DNA of 64,000 bases, from contig CP137870.1 of assembly GCA_034406715.1 (NCBI GenBank), positions 434,001-498,000 of the forward strand. The letters are read 5' to 3'. The notes below the pieces were generated by a model. That model was not told the origin of the DNA and searched no databases. It saw only the letters and a program-made list of their open reading frames with translations. Of this stretch, positions 29,500 to 40,416 are shown piece after piece. Position numbers and translations under genes: made by a program. Position 1 is the stretch's first letter; every line of letters starts with the position of its first letter. This DNA is from Rhodotorula mucilaginosa. Its lineage: Eukaryota; Basidiomycota; Microbotryomycetes; Sporidiobolales; Sporidiobolaceae.

Positions 29500-32194
29500 A
29501 TGCTACAAGCACGATTAGGGCAGAGTCTCAAGACTCGGCCAGGGGCGCTCGTGCGGTCACTACAGCCAGCTCGACCGGCGCAACTCGCCGCGTCCGGTTC
29601 GCCATCTTCACATGCTCGCCGAGTCGCGCACCAACTACGACCCTACGCGCGCTTCTACTCGGGTCAGGGTCGATCCCAGGGATCAAGAAAGGGCTACCAC
29701 TACCGGTTCGCGCTGATCCCGGTACTGCTCGGCATCGGAGGGACGTCAACCTTGTGGCTCGACTCGCCGAATACCGGCGATGCCGCCGATACGGGCAACA
29801 CGACGACGCAAGGCAGCAGCAGCGGCAACGGCGGCATCACAAGCAAACATTCGCTGCAGAGCATCCTCGACAATGTCGAGAAACCGGATGCGGACGAGTT
29901 CCTGATCGCGGCGGATGCGGACGACGACCCGGACGATGGCGACCCGCCGCCGCGGAGACTCGTCTTTGTCCGGAACGTGCGGCACTTGATCCGCGAGTAC
30001 CTCGTCGAACCCGTCTCGACCGGCCTGCGGTTCCTCCAACTCGCCATCATCTTCCTCCCCGTCCTCTTGTCGGCGCCGATCTTGTGCCTCGAACTGGTCG
30101 ACGATTCGCGAGATCGGAGGAGAGGGAGACCACCGCGGACGAAAGAACGGAGGACGACGAGGTGGTGGTACTACTTGCTCGTGCACCAGATGGAGATGGC
30201 CGGACCGACGTTCATCAAGGTACGGCGTCCGCCTGCGTTTCCCTGCCTCACGCGTGAGATCACGCGCGAGATCGAAAACACAACTGACGCCGGGACTCGC
30301 TTTCCTGCAGCTCGCTCAATGGGCAGGCTCTCGTACCGACCTGTTCCCGGCCGAGCTCTGCAACCTCTTCGGCAAGCTGCACTCGCAGGGCAAGCCGCAC
30401 TCGTTCCGGTACACGAAACGAGTGATCGAACGCGCCTTTGGCCTCCCGTTCGAGCGCATCTTTGTCGAGTTCCGCGAAACTCCACTCGGGATCGGCGCCA
30501 TCGCGCAGGTCTACAAGGCGGTCCTCAACCCCGATCTGCTGCCCGAAGACTACCTCGCCTTGAAGCACACCGACGACCCCGCTCCGACCGCTCGGCTGTC
30601 GCGCACGATCGCGCCCATGCCGGACGACAAGCGACCGAAACACGTACCGGGCGCGACCGTGGCGATCAAGGTTCTGCACCCGCGCGTCGAGAAGCAGATC
30701 GGTCGGGACTTGAAGATCATGATGTTCTTCGCCAAGGCGCTGAATGCCCTCCCCGGCATGGAGTGGCTCAGCTTTCCCGAGGAGGTGCAAGTCTTTGGCC
30801 AGATGATGATGAGTCAGGTCGACCTCCGGATCGAAGCCAACAATCTCGGTGAGCCCGCATGATTCTGTTTGGCTTTTACGCCTGCCCCGAAAATCGACTC
30901 ATCAAACACCCACTGCAGTCACATTCGAGAACTACTTCATGCACCGGCCAACCGTCTCGTTCCCTCGAGCCTTGAAGCAATACACGGCACCCCGCGTCCT
31001 CATCGAAGAGTTTGAAGACGCAGTCCCGCTCGAGCTGTTCCTGACCAACGGAGCCGGTCCTTTCGACCATCGGATCGCAAACCTCGGACTCGATGCCTTC
31101 CTGGTGAGTTTTCTCCCTGTGGTCAGAAGTGGATCTGCCTGCTAACAACGCGATACAATTGCAGAACATGCTCTTGATCGACAACTTTGTGCACTCGGAT
31201 CTTCACGTATGGAGACTTTCTTCCGGCCTTCTCCCTGCTTCTGCCCGTAGCTGACATTTCCTTTTCACACAGCCTGGAGTGCGTTGAGCCCGAAAGGAAA
31301 CCAGACGCTCTGAGCCCACGACTGACCCTCGACCGCTCGTGCAGAATATCATGGTCAAATGGTTCAAGCCGTCAACCCGAAACATGCTCGCCTCGCTTTG
31401 GGCAGGTCTGCGGGACACGCCTGAACCCGACGCGGCCGACGTCACCGACAATACGCACGGCGTCGAGATCGTTCACCGCCTGCGATCGCTGAAGCACGAC
31501 AAGCAGGCATGGCTCGCCGAACTCGATCGACTCGAGGATGAAGGTTACCAGCCCGAGATTGTCTTTATCGATACGGGACTGGTGACCCGGCTGAACGAGA
31601 CCAACCGCCGCAACTTTCTCGACCTGTTTACCGCCGTCGCGAGCTTTGACGGCTACCGCGCCGGACAGCTCATGGTCGAGCGGTGTCGGGCGCCCGAACT
31701 CGTCATCGACGAGGAAACGTTTGCGCTCAAGATGCAAAAGCTCGTCCTCGGCGTCAAGAGTCAGACCTTCTCACTCGCCAAGATCAAGATTGCCGACGTG
31801 CTCAGCCAGGTCCTGACCAACGTCCGCGAGCACCACGTCAAGATGGAAGCCGATTTCGTCAACACGGTCATCTCGATCCTTTTGCTCGAAGGGATCGGGC
31901 GCCAACTCGACCCCGAGATGGACCTGTTCAAGAGCGCGTTGCCGATCTTGCGACAGCTCGGAAAACAGGTCGGCACGGATCAGCTTGTCCAGGCTGGCAG
32001 CAAGATGGACGTCAAGAGTCTGGCCAGCATGGCCAAGGTGCGCTTCAGCTCCGCCATCTGTTCCCTTGCCTCTGAGCGTCCGTCCCTGACCTCACTCTCT
32101 CGCAATTTCCCTCCAGATCTGGGTCTGGGTCGAAGCGCGCCAGTTTGCCTCGCTTGCGGTTGCCGATGTCGATAACTTTGTCCGATATGATTAG
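29500..32194 (+). CDS. CQD1: Mitochondrial ABC1/ADCK2-type atypical kinase (Cqd1-like)
   Basis: UbiB-family atypical kinase-like protein, closest by motif to human ADCK2 and yeast Cqd1, which affect coenzyme Q distribution in the inner membrane. The Arg-rich N-terminus suits mitochondrial import, and a hydrophobic stretch (GLRFLQLAIIFLPVLLSAPI) suggests a membrane anchor. Motifs: GPTFIKLAQWAGSRTDLFP (KxGQ-like), FRETPLGIGAIAQVYKAVL in place of the usual Ala-rich loop, VAIKVLHPRVEKQIG (ATP lysine), VDLRIEANNL, VHSDLHPGNIMVKW (catalytic loop) and IVFIDTGLVTRL (DTG in place of DFG). The Pro-Gly of HPGN comes from a 6-nt exon at 31273-31278. The last short exon encodes IWVWVEARQFASLAVADVDN and ends at 32194. 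Confidence 0.85.
31273..31278 (+). other. CQD1: Six-nucleotide microexon in the Cqd1-like gene
   Basis: CCTGGA, flanked by two 66-bp introns (31207-31272 with donor GTATGG and acceptor CACACAG; 31279-31344 with donor GTGCGT and acceptor GTGCAG). It is phase 0 on both sides and supplies Pro-Gly to complete HSDLHPGNIMV. Skipping it would delete two invariant catalytic-loop residues. Confidence 0.8.
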
Positions 32195-32487
32195 TGAGTG
32201 GTCCCGTGGGGTTCTTGCCCGCCACGGCACCAAGCGGTTGCTGATCCCATCCTGCGCTCTTGCCAGCCTGACTCCCAATATCTAGAGCCTCCCTCCCCTC
32301 TGAGTGTTGTGTATCGAATACCTAGACGCCCTCCTCCCTCCCGCGAAACCTGTCTGCTATATCATCACATTTCTTCGTTCGAAACTCCCGGTCCTCTCTT
32401 CAGCGGAAAAGCACGAGCCGGCGAGGAAGGGTGAGATTGCTAATTGACATGCGGACCCTAATCGTCGAGAAAGGAAAGACTCCTCCC
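32195..32487. other. Convergent 3' region between Cqd1-like gene and SCO1
   Basis: 293 bp between two gene ends. No feature seen beyond UTR-like, CT-rich sequence. Confidence 0.35.
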
Positions 32488-33733
32488 CTACGCTGCAGGC
32501 GCCTCGGTCCAGCTGCCCTTCCCACCGAACTCTTTCCACTCGTCCAGGTAGCCGCGAACCTTGTTGGTGACGTCTTCCGCGCCCATCGACCGGCCGAACG
32601 CGTCGACGAATTTGCCGTTCGGGTCCATGAGGTAGAAGAAGATGGAATGGTCGACGAGGTAGTCGTCGCCCGGTTTGGTGTTGGGTGGCGTCGAGAAGTA
32701 GACTCGGCTGCGGTGCGCGGGTGCGGGGGAAAGAGAAGAGACGGCTTCATGAGTGGCGAGCACACAACACTGGTAGCTCTTCAGGCACGTACTAGGCTTT
32801 GCAGGTCTTCTTGACGTCGTCGTACGAGCCAGTGAGACCGACGAGGGAAGGGTGGAAGTCTGCAGAGAACCGGTCAGAGACAGAGCTAGTGCGACTGCGG
32901 CAAGCCCACCCAACTCACCTTTCACGTAGGTCTTGACCGCGTTGACGTCGTCTCGTGCCGGGTCGCACGTGATGAAGACGGGCAGGATGTCCACCTTGTG
33001 CGATGCGGCTGGCGAAAGGAAAACGATCAGTTTTGATACTTCGTAGATGATCCGTAGAACCAGTCAAGTTAGAGGAAGCAGCACGTACAGACGCCCTCAA
33101 CGACCACTGTCATCTTGTCGAGCTCTTCGGGGCAGATGTCGGGGCAGTTGGTGAAGCCAAACTGATTACACCAAAGAGGCCGTCGTCTCAGTGGCGGAAA
33201 CGGGCTCCCCGAGTCGTGATAGCGAAGGCGACTCACGTAGACCATGCTCCACTTTCCGAGCAAGTCCTTGTCGCTAAAGGGCTTGCCGTCCTGGTCCGTC
33301 AACAAGAACGGTCCTCCGATCTTTGGGCGTCCGACCCGCGCCGCTGCGGTCTCCATCCGTTTCCGTTCGCGGACTTTTTCCTTCTCGGACTGGAAGTAGT
33401 ACCACAAACCGACGCCGGTAGCGACAAAGACTGCGCCTGCCTTGAGAGTGAACGGCTGTAATGATGTGGGTCTGTGAGTGACTGCGATGCAGTGCGCGAG
33501 AGAGAAGAGAGATGACTCACCCCGGCCTGGGTGCGGTTCTGCTGCGTAGAGCTTGAAGAGGGCGCTGCATTGGCCGTGCTTGCGTCATTGACTGGGCCTG
33601 TAGAGGGCGCCGAGGGCTTTGGCGATGATGAAGTGTCGAGAGCGAGTCTGGACGCAGAGAAGGCGCGCGAAGGAGCGGCAAAGGCCGGACGAGCTGCTGC
33701 CCTGAGCGGAGCGATTAATGACCGTGCTAGCAT
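32488..33733 (-). CDS. SCO1: Mitochondrial copper chaperone Sco1
   Basis: Inserts copper into the CuA site of cytochrome c oxidase subunit 2 from the intermembrane space. The presequence begins [20 protein letters not shown]. The membrane helix is [17 protein letters not shown], followed by the basic EKVRERKRM. The thioredoxin-like domain opens with [20 protein letters not shown] and GKWSMVY. The copper motif is [15 protein letters not shown] (CxxxC) and the copper histidine is in [18 protein letters not shown]. The C-terminus is [16 protein letters not shown]. Six exons with short introns. About 270 residues, the usual size. Convergent with the Cqd1-like gene and divergent from EMG1. Confidence 0.9.
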
Positions 33734-34082
33734 AGCGTGCAGATTTCTAGTATGTCTCCTAGGCGGTGCGTATAGCCTCGAGAGAGAGAGGATCGGCTCC
33801 ACCTCGCTCGCTCCGTTCCGCGTGAAAGAATTTTCCTCGACCATTTTTTTTTCGCCCGAACCTCCGCTCGCTCCCCTCGAGCTCACGCATAGTCACTCGC
33901 GCAGCCTCTCACACTGCAGCTACGCGTTGACCGAGCAGCCCATTGCACGCACGAGCAACAGCCAGTCCCAGCTTGCTTCGAAGCGAATCGCTTCGGCCAT
34001 CGTATCACCCCCTTCGAGCTCTCTCCCTCGTCCTCACCACCGGCTACTACACGCCCGCGAGACCGGACTCGCCCTAGACAGG
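33734..34082. promoter_or_regulatory. Divergent intergenic region of SCO1 and EMG1
   Basis: 349 bp including a T run (33844-33852) and pyrimidine-rich tracts before the EMG1 start, typical of fungal promoters. No named site. Confidence 0.35.
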
Positions 34083-35572
34083 ATGTCCACCGCAGCATCT
34101 ACCAGCGCTGGTGCCTCGGCTGAACCCGCCACGGTCAACGGCAGCTCGGCAGCAGCAGCAGCGGACGCAGCAAAGAAGCAAGGATCGTCGCTCTCCGTCT
34201 CGGCGCCCTCGTTCGTGCCCTCGACGACGACGGGCAAATCCGGCTCGGCCGCTATCCCCATCGAGAAGCCCAACAAGCCCGTCTCGCGCAAGCGGCCCGC
34301 TCCCGGATCACCGCCCCTGAACCCGACCATGATCCCCGCCGCGCCGAAAGCACCCAAGACCAACGCCGAGAAGGACTCGACACGGAGGCTGATCGTCGTG
34401 CTCGAGCAAGCTTGTCTCGAGACGTACAAGCACTCGGCTCCGGCGGGGCAGCGGGGAGGAAAGGGTGACGACAAGTACAGCCTCCTCAACTGCGATGACC
34501 ACCAGGGAGTCCTCGCGAAGATGGGGCGCGACATTGCGCACGCCCGACCCGATATCACACACCAAGTGCGTGACTTGCCTGTGTCTTCGCGGCGTGGCCA
34601 GGGGAGTCTGCCTGCAGATCCGGGCGGCTACTGATCTCGGAACGTCCTCTTTTGCGCCGCTGCAGTGCCTCCTGACTCTGCTCGACTCGCCACTCAACAA
34701 GGCAGGGCGGCTTCAGGTCTATATCCACACCGCCAAGGGCGTCTTGATCGAAGTCAACCCGGCGGTCCGAATCCCGCGAACCTTTAAACGGTTCAGCGGA
34801 TTGATGGGTACGTTCTCCTTTTGAGACTTTTCGCCTCTGTCAATGACGCGCGACTGATGACCCGCTGCGTCTCTTTGCAGTGCAACTGCTGCACCGTCTG
34901 TCGATCCGATCAATCAACGGATCAGAAAAGCTCCTCAAGGTGATCAAGGTAAGAGCAGGTCCCGCCACGTGCGTGCGCCTCCGGCCTAATCCTGTTGTTG
35001 ACATGCCTTCGCCATCACCCAGAACCCGATCACGGATCACCTCCCGTCTCAATGTCACAAGATCAGTGAGTCGACCCATTTGCTTTCCGCTGACGGCCGC
35101 GTTTTGACTGACCGCTTTGTAACGTCTCCCCGCGCAGCTCTCTCGTTCGATGCCAAACCCGTCCGGTTGCGAGATTACCTCCCGACTATCGCCGACACGC
35201 ACTCGATCTGCGTCTTTGTCGGCGCCATGGCCCACGGGTACGTTTCTGCGGCGCACTTGACGAGCACGAGACATTCGCGGGCCTTCAGCAAGCGTTGGCT
35301 AGATCTGCACCTGCGCGTCGGACTGACTTGTACGCTCTGCTATCGCCCGCTGCAGACCCGACAACTTTGCGGATCACCTCGTCGACGAAAAGATTGCCAT
35401 CTCGGAGTACTCGCTCTCGGCCAGTGTGGCCTGCGGAAAGGTGCGTCTCGTCCCGTCGCTGTGTGTGATCCGCCACGCTTTCCGCGTCGGTCCGAAAAGC
35501 TGACTCGCTTCTCTTCTCGCGGTTACACCATAGTTCTGCTGCGCGACCGAGGACCTGTTTGGCGTTCTCTAA
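34083..35572 (+). CDS. EMG1: rRNA pseudouridine N1-methyltransferase Emg1/Nep1
   Basis: SPOUT-family enzyme that N1-methylates a hypermodified pseudouridine of 18S rRNA and is needed for 40S assembly in the nucleolus. A Ser/Ala/Pro-rich leader of about 95 residues precedes the fold: [104 protein letters not shown], and the AdoMet-binding knot [17 protein letters not shown] then [20 protein letters not shown] ending LFGVL. Six or seven exons; the last intron is needed to reach [12 protein letters not shown] and the stop at 35572. The disordered leader is longer than in yeast Nep1. Confidence 0.92.
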
Positions 35573-36327
35573 GCCCTCCGACAGCCAGCCAGCCGCATCG
35601 CTCCCGTTCACGTCGTTCTCCGCTCCCGTCCGCATCCCCTCGCATCCATCGCCTGCCCTTCCGCTCTCGTTCCCTCTTTCCGCGTTCATCTTTCTCATGT
35701 TGCTGGTCCGCCGTGCTCCGACTCCTATACTCTGACCGATTGAGCTAGAGCTAGCTCTGCCTGGTCCTCGTGTGTGTGTTTTCATTCCGGGATTCTCCTC
35801 CTGTTTTGGTTCCTGTTTTTCGTGACGTGTGCCTCAACGGCCGTGATACTGTAATGTCAGCAGTCTAGATATGCAGCTCGCTTGGGAGGAACAGAGTAAA
35901 GAGCTGTTTGATCGAGGTGAAGCCTAGCTGTGGTCCTTGGCGTGCCGCTCAGATCGCGCGCGTTCGCCCGGTCGCTCAGTCTTGTTGGCAATCACGATTG
36001 ACTGGAACGTCCCCCGCGTACTTGCAGTGAGTTTCGCTATACTGACCCTCTTGTATACGCGGTCCCGACCGATTGGCTGACCTTGTTGTTCTCCAAACCG
36101 TGAGCCGGATCAGTCCGTTGGCTTTGTTTTCATTCGACGTCTCGCCTCGACCACACTCGTTCAAGCAGTATACAGTTGCGCTGGTCGCGACTAGAGTTCG
36201 TCGACGCGTTCAGATACCCTCCTAGACTCTCGCCTGTGCGTGCCCGCCTCGCCAGCGTCGACCCGACCGCGAGATCGCCTCCATCGTTCAACGTTCCAAA
36301 CTCAGCGTCGACAAGCAGCCGTAGACC
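35573..36327. other. Intergenic region between EMG1 and the Ser-rich membrane protein
   Basis: 755 bp without a supportable gene. It holds the EMG1 3' UTR (pyrimidine-rich to about 35830) and the upstream region of the next gene. No tRNA or repeat was found by eye. Confidence 0.4.
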
Positions 36328-37880
36328 ATGAGGACCACCAGCTGCGCGACCATGTCGGTGCTCGCGCTCGCGACAGTCGCGCTCGCCAGTCGCCAGCCCG
36401 ACTTGGCGCCGCGGTCCGACCTTCTCTCGCACGGAGGAGCCCAGTCGCGCATGCGCCTGAGGCACAAGCGCCAACTCGACGTCGGCGGGATCGTGAACGG
36501 CCTCACTGGCCCAGGGGGTGCTGCTCCTGGAAGCGGCAGTGCAGCGGGCGCGAGTGGAGCGGTCCAGCAGAGTGCGGCGACGAGCAGCGCGGCGGCGGCG
36601 ACCACCAGCGCACCCGCCCCTGCAGCTTCGACGCAGCCCGTCGCCACGAGCGCACAGGCGACCTCGTCCGTCCCCGCGACGCCCTCAAGCTCGTCGCAAG
36701 CTTCCGCCACGTCGGCGTCGGAGCAGGCGAGCTCGTCCCCTTCGGATCCTGCCGACGAGACTGCGTCGAGCACGCAACGCGCCGTTCAGACGTCGGCGCA
36801 GGCCAGCTCGTCCGCCCCGACCGAGTCGTCGGCTTCGGAGGTTGCATCGCGCGTGACCAGTACCGTCATCAGTTCCGCCGAGGCCTCTTCGTCGACGGCG
36901 GCAAGCAGCGCCTCGCAACCGTCTGCGAGTTCAGGACTTTCCTCGAGCGCGTCCTCGACCGCGTCGTCTTCGGCCGCGTCCGCTTCGGGCTCGAACGCCG
37001 CGCTCAACTCGGACGGCAAAAGCTCGTCGTCGTCGTCGGGCGGTCTTCCGAAACCGGCTTTGATCGCCATCATCGTCGTCGGCTCGGTCCTCGTCGGCGC
37101 GCTCGCGATCTGGTACATCATCCGCAAGACGGCCCTGTCCCCTTCGAAGCGATTCGAGAAGCGTCTCCGGTCCGAGCTGGACTTTTCGCCGAACCCGACC
37201 GATCCGGATTTGAACGACCACAACTCGTACGAGGCAGACGACGCCCACCTCGTCCCCGGCACGCTCGCTCACGCTCGCAACATCAGCGGGATGAGCGACG
37301 ACAGACCCTACGGCATGGCTGGTCAGGGCGTCGCGCCAGGTTACGCGTCGAGTCTGGCTCGCAGCGACTCGGGCAAGAACAGTCTGCCGGGCACGCCGCA
37401 GATGAGTGAAGGGTGAGTAACCCCTGTTGGCGCTTCCTGTGCAGGGAGCTGACTTTGTTTCTTTGGCGACAGACTCGGCGCCATGCCGACTGTGCCTTAC
37501 GGGGGCGCGCAATACATGCAGCAGCCGTACTATGGCGCGCCAGCTAGCCCGCGTAGGTCTCCCGTCGCTCTCGCTAACTTGGAGATCCCGCAAGATCCGA
37601 TAAAGCTGACGAGCCCTCGACCCCTACAGCCCCCGCCGGCCCCGGGTACTCGCAAGAGCAAGCGTACTCGTTCGGCGAGCTTCACCGCGCCGGTTCGACC
37701 GGCTCGCAGCGCCCCCTCTCGCCGATGATGCAGATCCCGTACCAGTCGCCGACCGCAGCCCAGATGTCCTACGACCACGCCGGCAACGGCCTCGAGCATA
37801 TGCCCACCATTGCGATTAACCAGGCCGATGCGTACGGCGTGCCGTACAGGCCGGACTCGCGTGCTCAGCAACACTACTGA
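36328..37880 (+). CDS. Ser/Ala-rich single-pass membrane protein, Mid2/SKG6-like architecture
   Basis: Not assignable to a named orthologue. The layout is a signal peptide (MRTTSCATMSVLALATVALA), a dibasic RLRHKRQ that could be a Kex2-type cleavage site, about 180 residues of Ser/Ala/Thr/Pro that would be heavily O-mannosylated, a membrane helix (PALIAIIVVGSVLVGALAIW), a basic stop-transfer (RKTALSPSKRFEKRL), and a cytoplasmic tail rich in Asp/Ser and then Tyr/Gln/Pro. This is the plan of fungal cell-wall stress sensors and SKG6-type proteins. Three exons; the second intron begins GTAGGT after GCTAGCCCGC, and the last exon in the right frame reads AGPGYSQEQAYSFGELHRAG and ends AQQHY at 37880. 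A sensor role is inference from architecture alone. Confidence 0.65.
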
Positions 37881-39193
37881 GTCGCGCGTTGTCTTGCGCC
37901 TTTCCTGCCTCTATACCCCTCTCTCACCTCCTTCTTCGCACTGCTTCTTGACCCCTGCGCCCCTTTTCTTTCGCGCTATCTCACGGAGGAGGAACCTCAC
38001 ATTCGTTACCGATTTCCTCCCTCACAGACACTTTCCTCCCTCTTTGCACTTCGAATCCGCCCGTCCTTTCTGGTCGATGCGCGATCTCTCTTTATTCTTT
38101 ACAGTTCTCTCGAACGGCCGTAGACATCTCTTTGATTCTTCTCCTCGCGCGAGCGGGTGGTGCGCGTGTGCGCCGGCCGCACTTTGCCCACCCTGCAACG
38201 CCAGCGACCTTTACCCTTTCCAGTTTCTGCTTGCACACTCGTTTCTTCTCGTGAAGAGAGTAGTGAGCGCTCGCCGTTGAGCGGGGTCCATCGATTGGCC
38301 ACGTCTGTGAGACTGGCGAGTCACGAAGGGAACGCCTTTCGATTAGTGACGCCCCGACTCGGTCTTCCCCCGGGCGCTGAGCTCGTTCTCAGGTGCGCCA
38401 CTCACCGAACCGGGGTCGGTGAGTAGGCGAATGTGTTTGCCTGGAGATATGGCCCGCAAACTTTGTGCAGGTTGATGCGTCCTCCACGAGCGTGTGGCTA
38501 TTTGTTCCGACTCTATGATACTTGAATGGCGGAGATTCGGGAGGGCGCGTCTTTACTTTCTGTCATTAACGCGAGGTAGGGTGTTCGGCGAATGCGACAT
38601 GATAGACGGGCCTCGTGAAAAACGAAAGATTCGCCACCACTGGCAGCATCTCGGAATTGAGACTCTGTTCCACGCCCCCCACTGGCACAGTCTGCCGCAC
38701 AGACTCACAAAGTCTTCCGTATCAATCTGCGCCTCAGGATGAGCGTTACGAGCTGCGCAGGTGCCCCTTGCCCCATGCTACGGTCGTCCGAGGGACTTGA
38801 GAAGGTCCGGCACCTTTTGCCGTTACGTCGACTTTCTTGTCCCTCGTAGCGTCTGGGTTCTGCCGAGCTACTCCACACAAAGCAGCAAGAAAGGTGTGAC
38901 TAATCATAGCTCATAGAGAGGTGAAGGAGCAAGCGTCCGAGCTACTGCTGAGACTCTTTCCCTCGGCTGAAGCCTAGCAAACGTCGCAACACGCGATCAA
39001 GTCCGTCCTTTTGCCTGCGCGCCACAGCAAGGACGCCGGACGTATGCATAGCGTCGATTGCAGCAACACCTTGCAGTGAAGTTAGCACTCTCTAGTCGAA
39101 GCCGGGGGAATGGTAGCGGGCCCTGGACCGCCTTGCGCAGCGGACCCAATGTAAGATCGGCAAGGGGTCCATTGACTGCATAGACAGCTCTCT
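37881..39193. other. Gene-poor region of 1.3 kb with a short perfect hairpin
   Basis: No open frame here has coding character or a recognisable motif. The first about 350 bp looks like CT-rich 3' UTR. At 38401-38423 there is a perfect 8-bp inverted repeat CTCACCGA/TCGGTGAG around a 7-nt loop. The stretch appears less GC-rich than the genes on either side, judged by eye. Confidence 0.4.
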
Positions 39194-39195
39194 CT

Positions 39196-39243
39196 AGTCT
39201 ACAGGTTCTATCGGAAGTAAGTCTACAGGTTCAATCGGAAGTA
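39196..39243. repeat. 24-bp tandem duplication at the end of the DUF6589-like gene
   Basis: Two direct copies, 39196-39219 and 39220-39243, differing at one base (TTCTATC versus TTCAATC). They encode two LPIEPVD peptides at the C-terminus on the minus strand. Confidence 0.85.
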
Positions 39244-40323
39244 CGTGTGTGAGACTCTGCGCCGGAATCGCCTCCGACACAGTGCTGTTACCGACCGGGC
39301 AAGTTTGCGCGGACCGGGACTCATCCTTGGAGATGAGGCGCCGCACGGTGGCGTACGATGCCGAGATTCGCAGGGAGTAGAGAAACTCCATAGCTCGCCG
39401 CGAGCACTTCTCAGCGGAGAGGAAAAGGCCGGTGACGAGGGGGAGGAGGTTGCTTGAGCGGCAGCGGAGGTACATGAGCTGTGAGACGATGACGATAGCG
39501 ACCTGTCGATCGTAGGAAGTTAGCGCCGTGTTCAGGTACAGAAGACTCGCGTCAACTCACGCGACGAATCGCTACAGCCGGATCCGTTTTCGCCGCAGCG
39601 CCATCTGGAGACTCGGCGCCTTCCTCCTCGCCCACCCTCTCTTCTTCCTCACCATTCTCCCCCTCCTGATCCCCGTCCTGGTCAATGTTCATCGCTTGCG
39701 ACTGGTCCAGCTTCCTGTCCTTCTTGCGCTTTGTCCGCGTCGACGGCCCTTTGCCAAGCGTGACGAGCAACGACCAGAGAAGGGGGAAGAGAGCGGGAAT
39801 GACGGTACCGAGCGACGCAAGGTTGTCGTCCATGGCGCCAATCTCGTCACGGGTTGCATGCGCGGCGTTGCAGGTAAGGCGCGAGTCGTTTTGGCCTCTC
39901 TTGACTTCCCTCGACAGGATCTCGGCGGCGAGTTCGATGATGCCGTGCTCGATGTCGAATCTCTTGTCGGCGTCGCGGGTCCGAGCGAGTTCGGCGCGCA
40001 GACAGGTCACTGCCCAGTGCTCTTCATCGCCGCCAGCTTTTTTATTGACGGTAAGAGAGCGCCACCGTGCGATATGAACATTCGGCGTGGTCGCGAGCGC
40101 AAGGTTGAGAGACCGTACGCTGAATCCACACGCTTTGAGGGCGTCGAGCGCCTTTGCGGCTTTCCATGCCCGCTGATCGAGGCCACAGACGCCGGTGCGC
40201 GGGACCTGTTTGCTCAGGAAGTCTGCCTCGTAGAAGCCGGCCGAGACGGGCACTGACGCCGGTGTGCGCGCCAAGGGGTTGCGCGGCGGTGCTCGTGGAG
40301 GTTGTTTGACGGAGGGAGGCGCT

Positions 40324-40416
40324 GGCGAAGGCTTGACGGAGGCAGGTGCTGGCGCTGGTAGCGGTGGCGGTGGCGAAGGCTTGACGGAGGCAGGTGCTGG
40401 CGCTGGTGGCGCTGGC
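40324..40416. repeat. 48-bp minisatellite (two copies) encoding Pro/Ala repeats
   Basis: The unit starting GGCGAAGGCTTGACGGAGGC occurs at 40324 and again at 40372, with the first 36 bases identical. On the minus strand it encodes PAPAPASVKPSP repeats. Confidence 0.8.

Noticed and set aside
36240-37409. Alternative plus-strand frame of 389 codons over the Ser-rich membrane protein
   Set aside because: It is Arg-rich without signal peptide or membrane helix. The other frame has a full signal peptide, stalk, helix and tail.
38494-38742. Small plus-strand open frame in the gene-poor island
   Set aside because: No motif, no intron signals and no coding character could be seen.
35913-38980. Repeated GAAGCCTAGC at about 35918 and 38967 as possible ends of an element
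   Set aside because: Only ten bases match, and no target duplication or coding content lies between them except an ordinary gene.
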